Source of the DNA: Chryseobacterium suipulveris
GTDB lineage: Bacteria > Bacteroidota > Bacteroidia > Flavobacteriales > Weeksellaceae
Direction of reading: 5' to 3'
Length of the DNA stretch: 64,000 bases
Assembly: GCF_022811685.1 (NCBI RefSeq)
Contig: NZ_CP094532.1
Coordinates: 248,001-312,000, forward strand
In this document: positions 8,001 through 16,595 of the stretch, piece after piece
Numbering within the stretch: the first letter of the stretch is position 1
Layout: every line of letters starts with the position of its first letter
Translations under genes and position numbers: made by a program
Notes under the pieces: generated by a model
Database searches by the model: none
What the model was told of the DNA's origin: nothing
What the model saw: the letters and a program-made list of their open reading frames with translations, nothing else

Positions 8001-9380
8001 GGTGCAGAAGTTCAAAAGCCTTTAGCAACCGTAGTTATCGGTGGTTTGATTACGGCAACTTTCCTTACGTTGTTCGTTCTGCCATTACTCTACATCATTT
8101 TTAATTCAAAAATTAATTTAAAAAGAAAACCCAAAGTGAAACCTATTGTAACCATAATTGTATTGCTTTTATCAATGGTAGGCTTTACAGCAAATGCACA
8201 GACAAAAAGTTTAACTAACGTTGACGATGCGATAAATATTGCCCTGCAAAATAATCAAACCATTAAAGCTTCAGATTTAGAAATTGATGCAAGCAAAGCG
8301 TTGAAAAAAACAGCCGGAGAATTACCCAAATTGGATTTTAATGCACAGTTGGGACAGTACAACAGTGTAAAGTTCGACCAGTCTTTTCAGGTGTCGCAAA
8401 CCATTCCTTTTCCATCATTATTCGGTGCAAAAAAGGAGTTGATTAATGCTGAAATTAAAGGCAAAGAATTGCAGAAGAACTTGAGTGTTTTAGAATTAAA
8501 AAACCAAGTGCGTACTTATTATTATCAAATTTTGTACTTGCAGCACAATCAAAAACAACTACAGGAATTAGACAGTTTGTACAACAATTTCATAGGCATT
8601 GCAAAGCTTCGTTACAAAACGGGCGACACCAAAAAAGTGGACATCAGTACGGCAGAAGCCAAGAAAGGCGAAATCAATTTGTTATTAAAACAAAATGAAG
8701 TTTTCTTAAACAATGCCATTTCCAATCTGAAAACATTGATGAATACAAAAGAAGATTTTTCCATTACAGAAAATGGAAATTATCAACCATTACAAATTTC
8801 AAATTTGTTGGATAATGATGCTGTAGCCAATCATCCAATCATTCAATCTTTGTATCAGGAAGCTACAATTGCCGAACAAACCAAAAAAGTTGAGCGGGCG
8901 CAAGGTTTACCCGATTTTACGATTGGTTATGTCAATCAGTCTTTAATTGGTTTTCAAAATGTGAATGGAGCTGAGAAGTTTTTCAATGGCGGAAACCGAT
9001 TTAATTCTGTAAACATTGGCATCGCAATTCCCATTACTTACGGTGCTACAAAGGCAAGGATAAAATCTTTGGATTATAGAAAGCAAGCAGCCGAAGCCAA
9101 TGCACAACAGCAACAGAAAACATTGGCAACGCAAATGCAAAATGCTTTGTTGCAATACCAGCAGGATATGAAGCAGTTCAATTATTTTCAGCAAGAAGCT
9201 TTGCCTAATGCTAAAGAAATTGTTTCAGCGGCACAATTGGGTTACAAAACAGGCGACATCGGTTATGTAGAATATCTTTTTGCCTTGCAAACCGCAACAG
9301 ATATTCAGTTGAATTACCTCAAAAGTATTCAGCAGGTCAACCAATCTGTAATCAATATTTATTCATTCATCAATCAATAA
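5013..9380 (+). CDS. czcA: CzcA/CusA heavy-metal RND pump fused to a TolC-like outer-membrane channel
   Basis: At 1455 residues this is about 400 longer than a normal RND pump. Residues 1 to about 1037 are a complete CzcA-type proton-driven transporter: N-terminal membrane helix, two periplasmic porter regions, and the TM4 motif GAIDFGLIVDGAVIIVE (about 398-414) whose acidic residues relay protons in heavy-metal RND pumps. Residues about 1044-1060 form a second signal-peptide-like segment ending FTANAQ, followed by an outer-membrane factor (about 1062-1455) with the repeated coiled-coil hairpins of TolC/CzcC. The polypeptide thus carries both the inner-membrane pump and the outer-membrane exit channel, presumably separated by signal peptidase. 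The start is GTG 5013, at the first in-frame codon matching the family N-terminus. It is followed after 6 nt by czcB. Confidence 0.9.
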   Translation: MLDNIIKFSIKNKLVIGIMTLLLIIWGVWSATKLPIDAVPDITNNQVQIITVCPTLAGQEVEQLVTFPIEQSIANIPDIEETRSISRFGLSVITVVFKDKVDIYFARQLINEKLKAAEEKIPKGIGTPELAPVSTGLGEVYQYIIHPKKGSEKKYNAKDLRTMQDWIVARQLYGTPGIAEVNSFGGELKQYEIAVNPNRLKAMGVSVTDIFTALEKNNQNTGGAYIDKKPNAYFIRGIGLVTSLDDVKNISVKKDGGSIPIFIKDVADVRFGNAVRYGAMTYNGKVDAVGGVVMMLKGENSNEVVNRIKEKLPVIQKSLPEDIIIEPYLDRTELVGRAISTVEKNLIEGALIVIFVLFLFLGNFRAGLIVASAIPLAMLFALAMMNVFGVSANLMSLGAIDFGLIVDGAVIIVEATLHHLGLRKSTQRLTQQEMDNEVFTSASKIRNSAAFGEIIILIVYIPILTLVGVEGKMFRPMAQTVGFAIFGALILSLTYIPMMCALFLSKKPVHKETISDRMMNWLQRKYQPLLEKAIRIKYWLVGITVAIFAFSLFLFSRMGGEFIPQLQEGDFAFHCILPQGSSLSQSIETSMQASRIIKEFDEVKMVVGKTGAAEVPTDPMPPEATDMMVLLKPQSEWKSGRSYDELGDAINEKLEAIPGVFFEKNQPIQMRFNELMTGIRQDVAVKIFGENLDTLALNADKVSKVIQTVEGATAPQVERVSGLPQINVEYDRTRLANYGINVEDVNNVVSTAFAGKSAGVVFENERRFDLVVRLDSIHRSSIEDVNNLMIPTSTGNQIPLSQVATIDYKLGPAQISREAGKRRIVIGFNVAGRDVQSVVEEIQQKLNAQIKLPPGYYFTYGGQFENLKEASNRLMIAVPISLLLIFVLLYFTFHSFKQAGLIFTAIPMSAIGGVLALMLRGMPFSISAGIGFIALFGVAVLNGIVLIGTFNQLEKEGMKDVFKRVIEGTKIRLRPVLMTATVASLGFLPMALSSSAGAEVQKPLATVVIGGLITATFLTLFVLPLLYIIFNSKINLKRKPKVKPIVTIIVLLLSMVGFTANAQTKSLTNVDDAINIALQNNQTIKASDLEIDASKALKKTAGELPKLDFNAQLGQYNSVKFDQSFQVSQTIPFPSLFGAKKELINAEIKGKELQKNLSVLELKNQVRTYYYQILYLQHNQKQLQELDSLYNNFIGIAKLRYKTGDTKKVDISTAEAKKGEINLLLKQNEVFLNNAISNLKTLMNTKEDFSITENGNYQPLQISNLLDNDAVANHPIIQSLYQEATIAEQTKKVERAQGLPDFTIGYVNQSLIGFQNVNGAEKFFNGGNRFNSVNIGIAIPITYGATKARIKSLDYRKQAAEANAQQQQKTLATQMQNALLQYQQDMKQFNYFQQEALPNAKEIVSAAQLGYKTGDIGYVEYLFALQTATDIQLNYLKSIQQVNQSVINIYSFINQ

Positions 9381-9386
9381 GTACAA

Positions 9387-10673
9387 ATGAAATTCAATAT
9401 AAAAAAAATCACGTTGATGACAGCCATAGCTGTTTTACTATTTGCTTTTTCTGCCTGTAAAAATGATAAGAAAGCAGAAGATAAATCTGCCGAAACCAAA
9501 ACTGCAGGAAAAGAAGAAGCACCACACGAGGAAGAAACGCCAACCATTGCCACACTTACCGAAGAACAAATAAAAACGGTAGGCATACAATTAGGCACCA
9601 TTGAACACAAGGAATTAACAGCAACCATCAAAGCAAACGGAAATCTGAAAGTTCCCAATAACAATAAAGCCAACGCCACTTCTTTGTATGGCGGTGTCAT
9701 AAAAACACTGAAAGTTCAAATTGGAGATTATGTAAGAAAAGGTCAGGTTATTGCAACCATTGCCAATCCGCAGTTCATCCAATTGCAGGAAGAATATTTG
9801 AGTACAGCAAGCAGAATTACGTTTGCAGAACAGGAATTAGCAAGGCAAAAAGAACTGAATGAAGGCAATGCAGGTGCAAAGAAAAATCTGCAAAGTGCTA
9901 CTGCCGAATTAAGCAGTTTAAGAACCCGCAGAGCTTCCTTGCAACAGCAGATACAATTAATGGGCATCAATCCAGGTTCGGTATCAAACGGAAATTTAAA
10001 ATCCGCATTGGTCGTAACCAGTCCGCTGAATGGTACGGTTAGCAACGTTTTTGCCAAAATTGGAAGTTATGTAGATGTTTCTTCGCCGGTTATCGAAATT
10101 GTAGATAACAGTTCATTGCATTTAGATTTACAGGTGTTTGAAAAAGATTTACCACAGGTAAAAGTTGGACAAACTATTCATTTTACTTTAACCAATAATC
10201 CTACTGCTGAGTATGATGCTACAGTTTTCAGCATTGGTTCATCCTTTGAAAACGAGAGCAAAACCATCGCCGTTCATTGTCGTGTAAATGGTAATAAAAG
10301 TGGTTTAATTGATGGAATGAACATCACTGGTATTGTCAGTCTTAGCAATGTAACAACTCCAGCTGTACCCAATGATGCGATTGTAAATGCCGATGGCAAA
10401 TACTACATTTTTGTACAAACCGACAAAGAAGCAGAAGCCCATCACGAAGAAGGAGAAAAAGAAGGCAACCACAAAGAGGGCGAAGAAAAAGACCATAAAG
10501 AAGATAAAACGGCTAAGAATTTTGAAAAGGTAGAAGTGCTAAAAGGCGTATCTGATATGGGTTACACCGCAGTAACATTTGTAAATGAAATTCCTGCCAA
10601 TGCAAAGATTGTAGTAAAAGGTGCGTTTTTCGTCAATGCAAAACTAAGCAATGCAGGTGGTCACGAACATTAA
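9387..10673 (+). CDS. czcB: CzcB/CusB-type periplasmic adaptor lipoprotein
   Basis: A 428-residue membrane-fusion protein that links the RND pump to the outer-membrane channel. The signal peptide ends in a lipobox (AFSAC, C24), so it is probably lipid-anchored. After an acidic linker come the barrel-sandwich and alpha-hairpin regions (..GDYVRKGQVIATIANPQF.. about 112-130; coiled coil about 130-190), the beta-barrel, and a membrane-proximal domain. An inserted His/Glu-rich loop near residues 350-373 (repeated HHEEGEKEGNHKEGEEK type) is a likely metal-binding feature. It sits 6 nt after the pump-channel fusion. Together the two genes encode the complete tripartite exporter, consistent with no separate czcC being present. 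Confidence 0.88.
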   Translation: MKFNIKKITLMTAIAVLLFAFSACKNDKKAEDKSAETKTAGKEEAPHEEETPTIATLTEEQIKTVGIQLGTIEHKELTATIKANGNLKVPNNNKANATSLYGGVIKTLKVQIGDYVRKGQVIATIANPQFIQLQEEYLSTASRITFAEQELARQKELNEGNAGAKKNLQSATAELSSLRTRRASLQQQIQLMGINPGSVSNGNLKSALVVTSPLNGTVSNVFAKIGSYVDVSSPVIEIVDNSSLHLDLQVFEKDLPQVKVGQTIHFTLTNNPTAEYDATVFSIGSSFENESKTIAVHCRVNGNKSGLIDGMNITGIVSLSNVTTPAVPNDAIVNADGKYYIFVQTDKEAEAHHEEGEKEGNHKEGEEKDHKEDKTAKNFEKVEVLKGVSDMGYTAVTFVNEIPANAKIVVKGAFFVNAKLSNAGGHEH

Positions 10674-10685
10674 AAATTGAACGCT

Positions 10686-11285
10686 ATGATTTGGCTAAAA
10701 TTTTATTTGCCGGTGTATTTGGTGTTGTATATTATGGTAGCTTTTGTGCCACCATAATACCGAACCTACAAGCAAACTGGCATCAATCCCATAACTTTTG
10801 GCAAAACAGATATTGCACACGACTATATCGGTTTTGTGATGAAAGTATTGATAGCATTGCTTTTCGTTGCGGTATTCATCTATTCGTTCAGCGATAAAAT
10901 GTATCAATATTTAGTACCGATTTCTAATTTAATGAAAGACGTGTTTTTAATCATTGCATTAATACTGATACACCTTTCATTACTATGGATTTCAGTAGCG
11001 CAATATCAAATGAGTAACAGTTGGCGTGTCGGTATTGATGAAAATAACAAAACCGAATTAATCACAAAAGGATTATTCTCTTACAGCCGGAACCCGATTT
11101 TTTTGGGAATGATAATCAGTGTTGCAGGAATATTTTTTATACTACCCAATGCACTTACATTTTTCTTGATGCTTACTACCTATATCGTTATTCAAATTCA
11201 GATAAGATTAGAAGAAGAGTTTTTGGAAAAACAACACGGAGAACAATATTTAATTTATAAAAAAACAACTAAAAGACTACTCTAA
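10686..11285 (+). pseudogene. Isoprenylcysteine-methyltransferase-like membrane protein, interrupted by a stop
   Basis: Read from ATG 10686 this would be a 199-residue multi-helix membrane protein of the ICMT/phospholipid methyltransferase superfamily, with the signature around SYSRNPIFLGMII and the C-terminal ..RLEEEFLEKQHGEQYLIYKK. Codon 24 is TAA (10755-10757), inside an otherwise continuous reading frame (..MVAFVPP, stop, YRTYKQTGINPITFGK..). Translation could restart at ATG 10836 or 10839 and give about 149 residues lacking the first helix. Genes of this family often accompany Bacteroidota metal-efflux operons, but their substrate is unknown. Its stop codon overlaps the ATG of the next gene by one base, so it remains part of the operon. 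Confidence 0.75.
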
Positions 11286-13411
11286 TGGAGCACAAACATA
11301 AATACGATGCACAAGGCAAGCAAATTTGCTGTTCGCCGCAGGAAGCAAAAATAAATGAAAAAGCCGATGAAAAATTGGTGCAGCAGGAAGGTGCCAAAGC
11401 CTTACCCGTTATTGAAGAAAAAACAAGAGAGCGCCACTTCAAAGGCGATGGTCATTTTCACGGTACAAGGTTCAAAGAAGAATTAGACCACGACCACAGC
11501 AACGAACATTCAGACGATGATGGACACGACCATAGCCACGATGAAAATAAGTCCACCCTTCAAATGTTCTTGCCTGCAATCATTTCATTCGTGCTATTGA
11601 TGATTGCTATTGCTTTTGATAATTGGCTACCGCAATCCTGGTTTACAGGTTGGGTAAGAGCTGTTTGGTATATAATAGCTTATGCACCAGTCGGATTTCC
11701 TGTTATTAAAGAAGCATTTGAAAGCATCCGCAAAAGCGATGTATTTTCAGAATTTTTATTGATGAGCATTGCCACTATCGGAGCTTTTGTCATTGGCGAA
11801 TATCCGGAAGGAGTTGCCGTAATGTTGTTTTATGCGGTTGGCGAAGTGTTTCAAACTTTGGCGGTTACAAGAGCCAAAGCCAATATCAAAACCTTGCTCG
11901 ACCAAAGACCCGATGAAGTAACGATTTTAGAAAATAACCAACCTAAAACTGTAAAAGCAGAAACCGTCAACATCGGCAATATCATTCAATTAAAACCCGG
12001 AGAAAAATTAGGATTAGATGGCGAATTATTATCCGAAACGGCAGCATTCAACACCGCAGCATTAACTGGCGAAAGCAAACCCGACACCAAAACCAAAGGC
12101 GAAACTGTTTTAGCAGGAATGATAAATTTAAACACAGTTGCACAGGTAAAAGTAACCACGGCATATACCGATAGCAAGCTTTCAAAGATTTTGGAATTGG
12201 TTCAGAATGCTACTGCACAAAAAGCACCAACAGAGTTATTCATCAGAAAATTCGCAAAAATCTATACACCAATTGTTGTGTTATTAGCAGTGCTTATTAC
12301 TGTTGTTCCTTACTTTTTTGTTGATAATTATTTGTTCAGTCAATGGTTATACAGAGCATTAGTGTTTTTGGTTATTTCTTGTCCGTGTGCTTTGGTTATC
12401 AGTATTCCTTTAGGGTATTTTGGTGGAATTGGTGCCGCTTCAAAAAATGGGATTTTATTCAAAGGAAGTAACTTTTTAGATGTGATTGCAGGTATTCAGA
12501 ATGTTGTGATGGATAAAACCGGAACAATGACCGAAGGCGTTTTCAAAGTACAGGAAGTTAATTTGAAACCTGAATTAAATAAAGACGAAATTCTGAAATT
12601 GGTAAATGCCTTAGAAAGTCAAAGTACACATCCTGTTGCCACAGCCATTCATCAATATGTAGGAGAAATTGACAATTCCCTAAAATTAGAAAACACAGAA
12701 GAAATAGCAGGTCACGGATTAAAAGCTATCGTTAACGGAAAAGAGTTATTGGTAGGAAACTTTAAACTGATGGATAAATTTAATATCCAATATGATGTAA
12801 ATCCAAACGATATTGTAGAAACATTGATTGCCATTGCTTATGAAGGAAAATTTGCGGGATACCTTACCATTGCGGATAGCATCAAAGAAGACGCTGCCGA
12901 AACTGTACAGAAACTTCAAAGTTTAGGAGTAAATGTTACAATGTTGAGCGGTGATAAAGCAACGGTAGTCAAAGCTGTAGCAGGAAAACTGGGCATACCT
13001 AATGCTTTTGGCGATTTATTGCCGGAAGATAAAGTGAATAAAGTCAAAGAAATAAAAGCACGGAATGAAACGGTTGCATTTGTTGGCGACGGTGTCAACG
13101 ATGCGCCGGTTGTAGCTTTAAGTGATGTTGGCATAGCGATGGGTGGCCTTGGGAGTGATGCCACCATTGAAACCGCTGATGTGGTAATTCAGGACGACAA
13201 ACCTTCAAAAATCCCAATGGCCATTAATATTGGCAAGCAAACCAAAAAAATTGTTTGGCAGAACATCGCGTTGGCCTTTGGAGTAAAAGCAGTGGTCTTG
13301 GTATTAGGAGCAGGGGGGTTAGCCACGATGTGGGAAGCAGTCTTTGCAGATGTGGGCGTAGCATTGCTTGCCATACTAAATGCGGTAAGGATTCAGAAAA
13401 TGAAATTTTAA
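11285..13411 (+). CDS. P1B-type heavy-metal-exporting ATPase (Zn/Cd/Pb type)
   Basis: 708 residues. The N-terminus lacks a ferredoxin-like HMA domain and instead has a CC pair (residues 15-16) and a long His/Asp-rich stretch (about 69-88, HDHSNEH and GHDHSHDEN). Then follow the membrane helices, the actuator TGES loop, the transmembrane metal site CPC (about 366-368), the phosphorylation motif DKTGTMT (Asp about 410), the HP motif (STHPVA) and the hinge GDGVNDAP (about 602-609). CPC with a His-rich tail indicates export of Zn, Cd or Pb, possibly Co. It is the last gene of the metal operon (one-base overlap with the preceding pseudogene) and is followed by a strong terminator. Confidence 0.92.
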   Translation: MEHKHKYDAQGKQICCSPQEAKINEKADEKLVQQEGAKALPVIEEKTRERHFKGDGHFHGTRFKEELDHDHSNEHSDDDGHDHSHDENKSTLQMFLPAIISFVLLMIAIAFDNWLPQSWFTGWVRAVWYIIAYAPVGFPVIKEAFESIRKSDVFSEFLLMSIATIGAFVIGEYPEGVAVMLFYAVGEVFQTLAVTRAKANIKTLLDQRPDEVTILENNQPKTVKAETVNIGNIIQLKPGEKLGLDGELLSETAAFNTAALTGESKPDTKTKGETVLAGMINLNTVAQVKVTTAYTDSKLSKILELVQNATAQKAPTELFIRKFAKIYTPIVVLLAVLITVVPYFFVDNYLFSQWLYRALVFLVISCPCALVISIPLGYFGGIGAASKNGILFKGSNFLDVIAGIQNVVMDKTGTMTEGVFKVQEVNLKPELNKDEILKLVNALESQSTHPVATAIHQYVGEIDNSLKLENTEEIAGHGLKAIVNGKELLVGNFKLMDKFNIQYDVNPNDIVETLIAIAYEGKFAGYLTIADSIKEDAAETVQKLQSLGVNVTMLSGDKATVVKAVAGKLGIPNAFGDLLPEDKVNKVKEIKARNETVAFVGDGVNDAPVVALSDVGIAMGGLGSDATIETADVVIQDDKPSKIPMAINIGKQTKKIVWQNIALAFGVKAVVLVLGAGGLATMWEAVFADVGVALLAILNAVRIQKMKF

Positions 13412-13413
13412 AC

Positions 13414-13439
13414 AAAGCGGGCTTCGGTCCGTTTTTTTT
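13414..13439 (+). terminator. Rho-independent terminator after the metal operon
   Basis: A 9-bp stem (AAAGCGGGC 13414-13422 with GTCCGTTTT, including G-U pairs) closed by a TTCG tetraloop is followed by a T run, 2 nt after the ATPase stop codon. Confidence 0.85.
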
Positions 13440-13982
13440 CTTTCTGGGTAAAAAATTAAGTGTTGCGTATAGACGCAGAAAAATGGTGCAAAAATCTAAT
13501 AGTTGATCACATAAATCGTCAAATAAAATACTGTTTCTCCGCTGAATGATATAGCAGCATTATTCACTTTCGCCACCGCGCACAGCAATATTCCTATGTG
13601 CCGACGCACATACCGCAATGACGACCGCGTGCCAGATATTCTTCGATGGTCTGAATAAGTCACCATTAAATCGAGGTCGCTTTTATACTAAAATTACCCA
13701 AATTCAACTAGTGAATTTCAGATCTACTGCTCGTTGGTCACTTAGCTAAAAAATCAGCATCAATTTTTTCCGTATTTTCTAAACTGACATTTATAGAGGA
13801 AATTCCGCAGGCTGTTGGCAGTACGTTAATAATTAATGTTGTGTAGATTTTGATGCGGGTATTTCTAGTCCCTACTTCTAAAATCAGGGACTAAATCGGG
13901 GATTGTTTAATGGTTTATACGATGCCTTTTGCTTTTATAAAATTATCTAACTTGCATACTGTCAGTAAAATGATGACTTACA
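13440..13982. other. Non-coding stretch without recognisable gene
   Basis: I see no convincing reading frame here on either strand. The GC content rises around 13565-13680 compared with the flanks, which suggests a degraded gene or foreign insert, but no family could be read from it. A perfect 8-bp inverted repeat (TAGTCCCT 13866-13873, AGGGACTA 13886-13893) lies near the right end. Confidence 0.4.
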
Positions 13983-14649
13983 TTGCTTTATTGGTTCAAA
14001 CAAAAACTCACTGTGGAACTACATGAGCATTTTGATGAAATTCACCCAAAAGTTTTAAATTTTTTAAATGACAATGAAGAGAAGATAATTGAGGGCTACG
14101 AAGAAAATGTCGGGCACCCATTTCAGCATGTCTTTAATTCTTTTCTAAATTTATTTAAAGTAAGGTTTCCTCTTGTAACAAATTCAGAAGTTAACATTTT
14201 TAGATATTTTTTTGTTGAAAAGTTGCAAAGTCACTTCCGCAAAGAACTTCAGGACTCAATTGAAGTATGCAGTCAAACATATTTTGGAAAATTACTACAT
14301 AACATTCGTGAAGATAAATCTCGATCCGAAAGATGTTTCTTCTGTTTATGCCGTTAAACCTAAACTTGACAACCCAAGGATTGCCAAGCAACATGGGGCA
14401 TTCTTAATTTTTGGTATTAGTCCATCATTATTTACTGTTTTCGGGTTATATAAGCCAATGGCTAAATTTAACAAAAAATGGATTGAAAGAGGAAGTGATT
14501 CAGATCAACGAATTATTATCGATAAAAAGTCTAAAACTCAAATATTACAACAACTGGAAAGCTTTGGTTTCAACTAAGCTACTTTATTTCCAGAAGTCGA
14601 TATAGTTGCAAGTTTTGTAAAATTCAAATACTTAAAAAAACTGGATTAA
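13983..14649 (+). pseudogene. FRG-domain-like protein remnant, frameshifted and with an internal stop
   Basis: Two frames join into one degraded gene. The first, from about 13983, reads to about 14315 (..FGKLLHNIREDK); the sequence then continues in another frame (..INLDPKDVSSVYAVKPKLDNPRIAKQHGAFLIFG..). The PKLDNPRIxxQxGAFLIFG block is characteristic of the C-terminal half of FRG domains, found in defence-associated and phage-related proteins. That frame meets TAA at 14575-14577, after which ATLFPEVDIVASFVKF continues in the same frame to TAA 14647. The gene thus has at least a frameshift and a nonsense codon, and the N-terminal F-R-G motif was not found. The next gene starts 6 nt later, as in an operon. 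Confidence 0.6.
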
Positions 14650-14655
14650 TAGATT

Positions 14656-15834
14656 TTGGATTTTAATAATAAATATGAAACATTGGATGATTTTATTTCT
14701 TCCCGCCTTAATGATGAAGAAGTGGGAATCTGGTTTTATGACAATGGTTTAGAGAAGTTTATTATTAAGTTGCCTAATCATATTATTAGAGCCATCAACC
14801 AAGGATGTAAATTAGAAATGTTAGTAGGGCAGTATTTTGTTTCAGAAAAAACATACCCTGTTATTGGATTATTCATTTATGACCATATTGATAATCCCTT
14901 GATTGTAACTCAATCCAGTAATTTTCTGCTTGAAATAGATGCACTTAAAATAATATTGAAAAGTGGGAATTCAATTTTAGTGGACTTTTATGATGAATTG
15001 GGGGTTCCCGTTTTATCAAGCAATGCTACCCTAAGTGAGAATACTGTTGAAATTCAATGGCAAAACATTGATACTGAATATAACAATGATAATTGGAAGA
15101 AAGTTTTAGATCAAATGAAATTGGATTTTGACGCCAAAAACTATCAAGATTTTCAGAGAATAGAAATAAATGTCTCCAATGGAGTTGCGATACAATCTGC
15201 TTTTATTACTGATCAAAATATTACCACTCATTATTTAGAGGAAAAAGAGGGAGATCAACTTGAAAAAAAAGTGTTCGTACCCTTAGAATCTATATTTAAA
15301 ACCAATAATATTTTTCTCAATCCTTATTTTAATTCTTCAGGCAGAAAAAAGGAACTCACCGATATTTTTGCCCATTATGAATTGGGAACATTTTATATTG
15401 AATCCAAGGTTTTATCTTCTCAAAAGTCTTTTGATAAATCCATTTCCAAACAACAGGATAATATTAAAAAGCAAATATTAAAGGCGGTTAATCAACTTGC
15501 CGGAGCTTTGAGAAATGTATCAAATGAAATTTCGGTATTTGATTCTAAATCAAATCTGAAAATTGAGATTAACAAAGGGTTAGTACCACAATGTATTATT
15601 TTAGTTTCAGAATTACCCTCATTTGGGGAATGGGAAGATTTGAACATTTCAATTTTTGAATTAATTTCAAAATATAACTGTTATCTCAATATAATGGAAC
15701 TTTCTGACTTTATGAAGATTATTAAATTAGCCCGCGGAAGCATCGAAAAATTGGATTATTATCTTATGAAAAGGGCAGAAGGTTTCGAAACAACAAAGAC
15801 TTTCTTTTATAAAACCGAGGTTGTGTTTAATTAA
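14656..15834 (+). CDS. Unknown protein with a PD-(D/E)XK-like core
   Basis: 392 residues from a TTG start, directly behind consecutive TAA and TAG stops; the first ATG is well downstream. I do not recognise the full-length family. The middle contains E233-L-T-D236 followed after a turn by YIES-K (E249, K251) and then a long helix (KQQDNIKKQILKAVNQLAGAL), the order of elements in PD-(D/E)XK nucleases (acidic residue, then ExK on the next strand, then a Gln-rich helix). The N-terminal 200 residues are acidic and without a clear domain, and there is no signal peptide or membrane segment. Its place between an FRG remnant and an AbiE system in a genomic island fits a defence protein. The nuclease reading is a motif-level inference. 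Confidence 0.6.
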   Translation: MDFNNKYETLDDFISSRLNDEEVGIWFYDNGLEKFIIKLPNHIIRAINQGCKLEMLVGQYFVSEKTYPVIGLFIYDHIDNPLIVTQSSNFLLEIDALKIILKSGNSILVDFYDELGVPVLSSNATLSENTVEIQWQNIDTEYNNDNWKKVLDQMKLDFDAKNYQDFQRIEINVSNGVAIQSAFITDQNITTHYLEEKEGDQLEKKVFVPLESIFKTNNIFLNPYFNSSGRKKELTDIFAHYELGTFYIESKVLSSQKSFDKSISKQQDNIKKQILKAVNQLAGALRNVSNEISVFDSKSNLKIEINKGLVPQCIILVSELPSFGEWEDLNISIFELISKYNCYLNIMELSDFMKIIKLARGSIEKLDYYLMKRAEGFETTKTFFYKTEVVFN

Positions 15835-15936
15835 GTGTTTTAATAATTTATTTTTTATTCCAGGTTCTAGAAAGACTATTTTCAATCTTTATTCGTCCGA
15901 TTTCTCTAATTATTTGAGAAGCGAATCTTCTTTTTC

Positions 15937-15963
15937 GTCGCAAATATTTTCTAAATTTGCGAC
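15937..15963 (+). promoter_or_regulatory. abiE promoter box inside a 9-bp inverted repeat
   Basis: GTCGCAAAT (15937-15945) and ATTTGCGAC (15955-15963) are perfect inverted repeats separated by 9 nt. The -7-like box TAAATTTG (15952-15959) overlaps the right arm. AbiEi antitoxins are known to repress their own operon by binding inverted repeats at the promoter, so this is the probable operator of the downstream AbiE locus. Confidence 0.6.
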
Positions 15964-15983
15964 AAAATAACCGTAAATTGCAT

Positions 15984-16595
15984 ATGCAAAGCATTGATGA
16001 TAAAATACTTGTAAAAATAAAAAAAGCGAAGAGGGGTACGCTGTTTTTTATTGAAGACTTTCTTGCTTTCGGCAATGCCAGAGCAGTTGCAAAAGCATTG
16101 GAAAGATTGGTCAATAACGGCGGTATTTCCCGTGTCGCGAGGGGGATTTACGCTGTTTTACAAACGGATCCAGTTTTGGGAAATATTCAGCCTTCTGCCG
16201 AACAGATTGCAGAGGCAATTCGCAAAAGAGACAAGGCGCGCATTATTCCAACGGGAATTCTGGCGCTCAATGCACTAGGACTCTCCACCCAGATTCCCCT
16301 CAATTTGGTGTATCTCACAGACGGTTCTGCACGAACAGTTGATCTCGGCAAAAGAAAAATAAAATTCAAAAAAACAAGCCCGAAAAACCTCGCTGCGATT
16401 GGTGAAATAAGCGGACTTGTAATCCAAGCTTTGAAAGAAATCGGGAAGGACAATGTCACTCAACAGGAAAAGGATTTAGTTATAGAAAAACTTAAAAAGG
16501 AAAATCCATACCGCTTGGAACACGACATTCGCCTTGCGCCAGAATGGATTAGGATAATAATGCGGAACGCCATAAATAAAAATAATGACAAATAA
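15984..16595 (+). CDS. abiEi: AbiEi-like antitoxin / DUF6088 protein of a type IV toxin-antitoxin pair
   Basis: 203 residues from ATG 15984; a TTG at 15957 lies within the promoter box and is less likely. The N-terminal winged helix (about 1-60, ..LVKIKKAKRGTLFFIEDFLAFGNARAVAKALERL..) and ARGIYAVLQ are typical of DUF6088/AbiEi proteins, which bind DNA, repress the operon and counter the AbiEii nucleotidyltransferase toxin without complex formation. The C-terminal part (about 70-203) corresponds to the antitoxin domain. The gene overlaps the toxin ATG by 11 nt, the usual arrangement. Because the toxin is disrupted, this antitoxin may survive as an orphan or as protection against related elements. 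Confidence 0.85.
   Translation: MQSIDDKILVKIKKAKRGTLFFIEDFLAFGNARAVAKALERLVNNGGISRVARGIYAVLQTDPVLGNIQPSAEQIAEAIRKRDKARIIPTGILALNALGLSTQIPLNLVYLTDGSARTVDLGKRKIKFKKTSPKNLAAIGEISGLVIQALKEIGKDNVTQQEKDLVIEKLKKENPYRLEHDIRLAPEWIRIIMRNAINKNNDK

Noticed and set aside
10691..10897. 68-codon frame at the start of the ICMT-like gene
   Set aside because: It is out of frame with the conserved methyltransferase sequence, which is interrupted by TAA at 10755 in its own frame.
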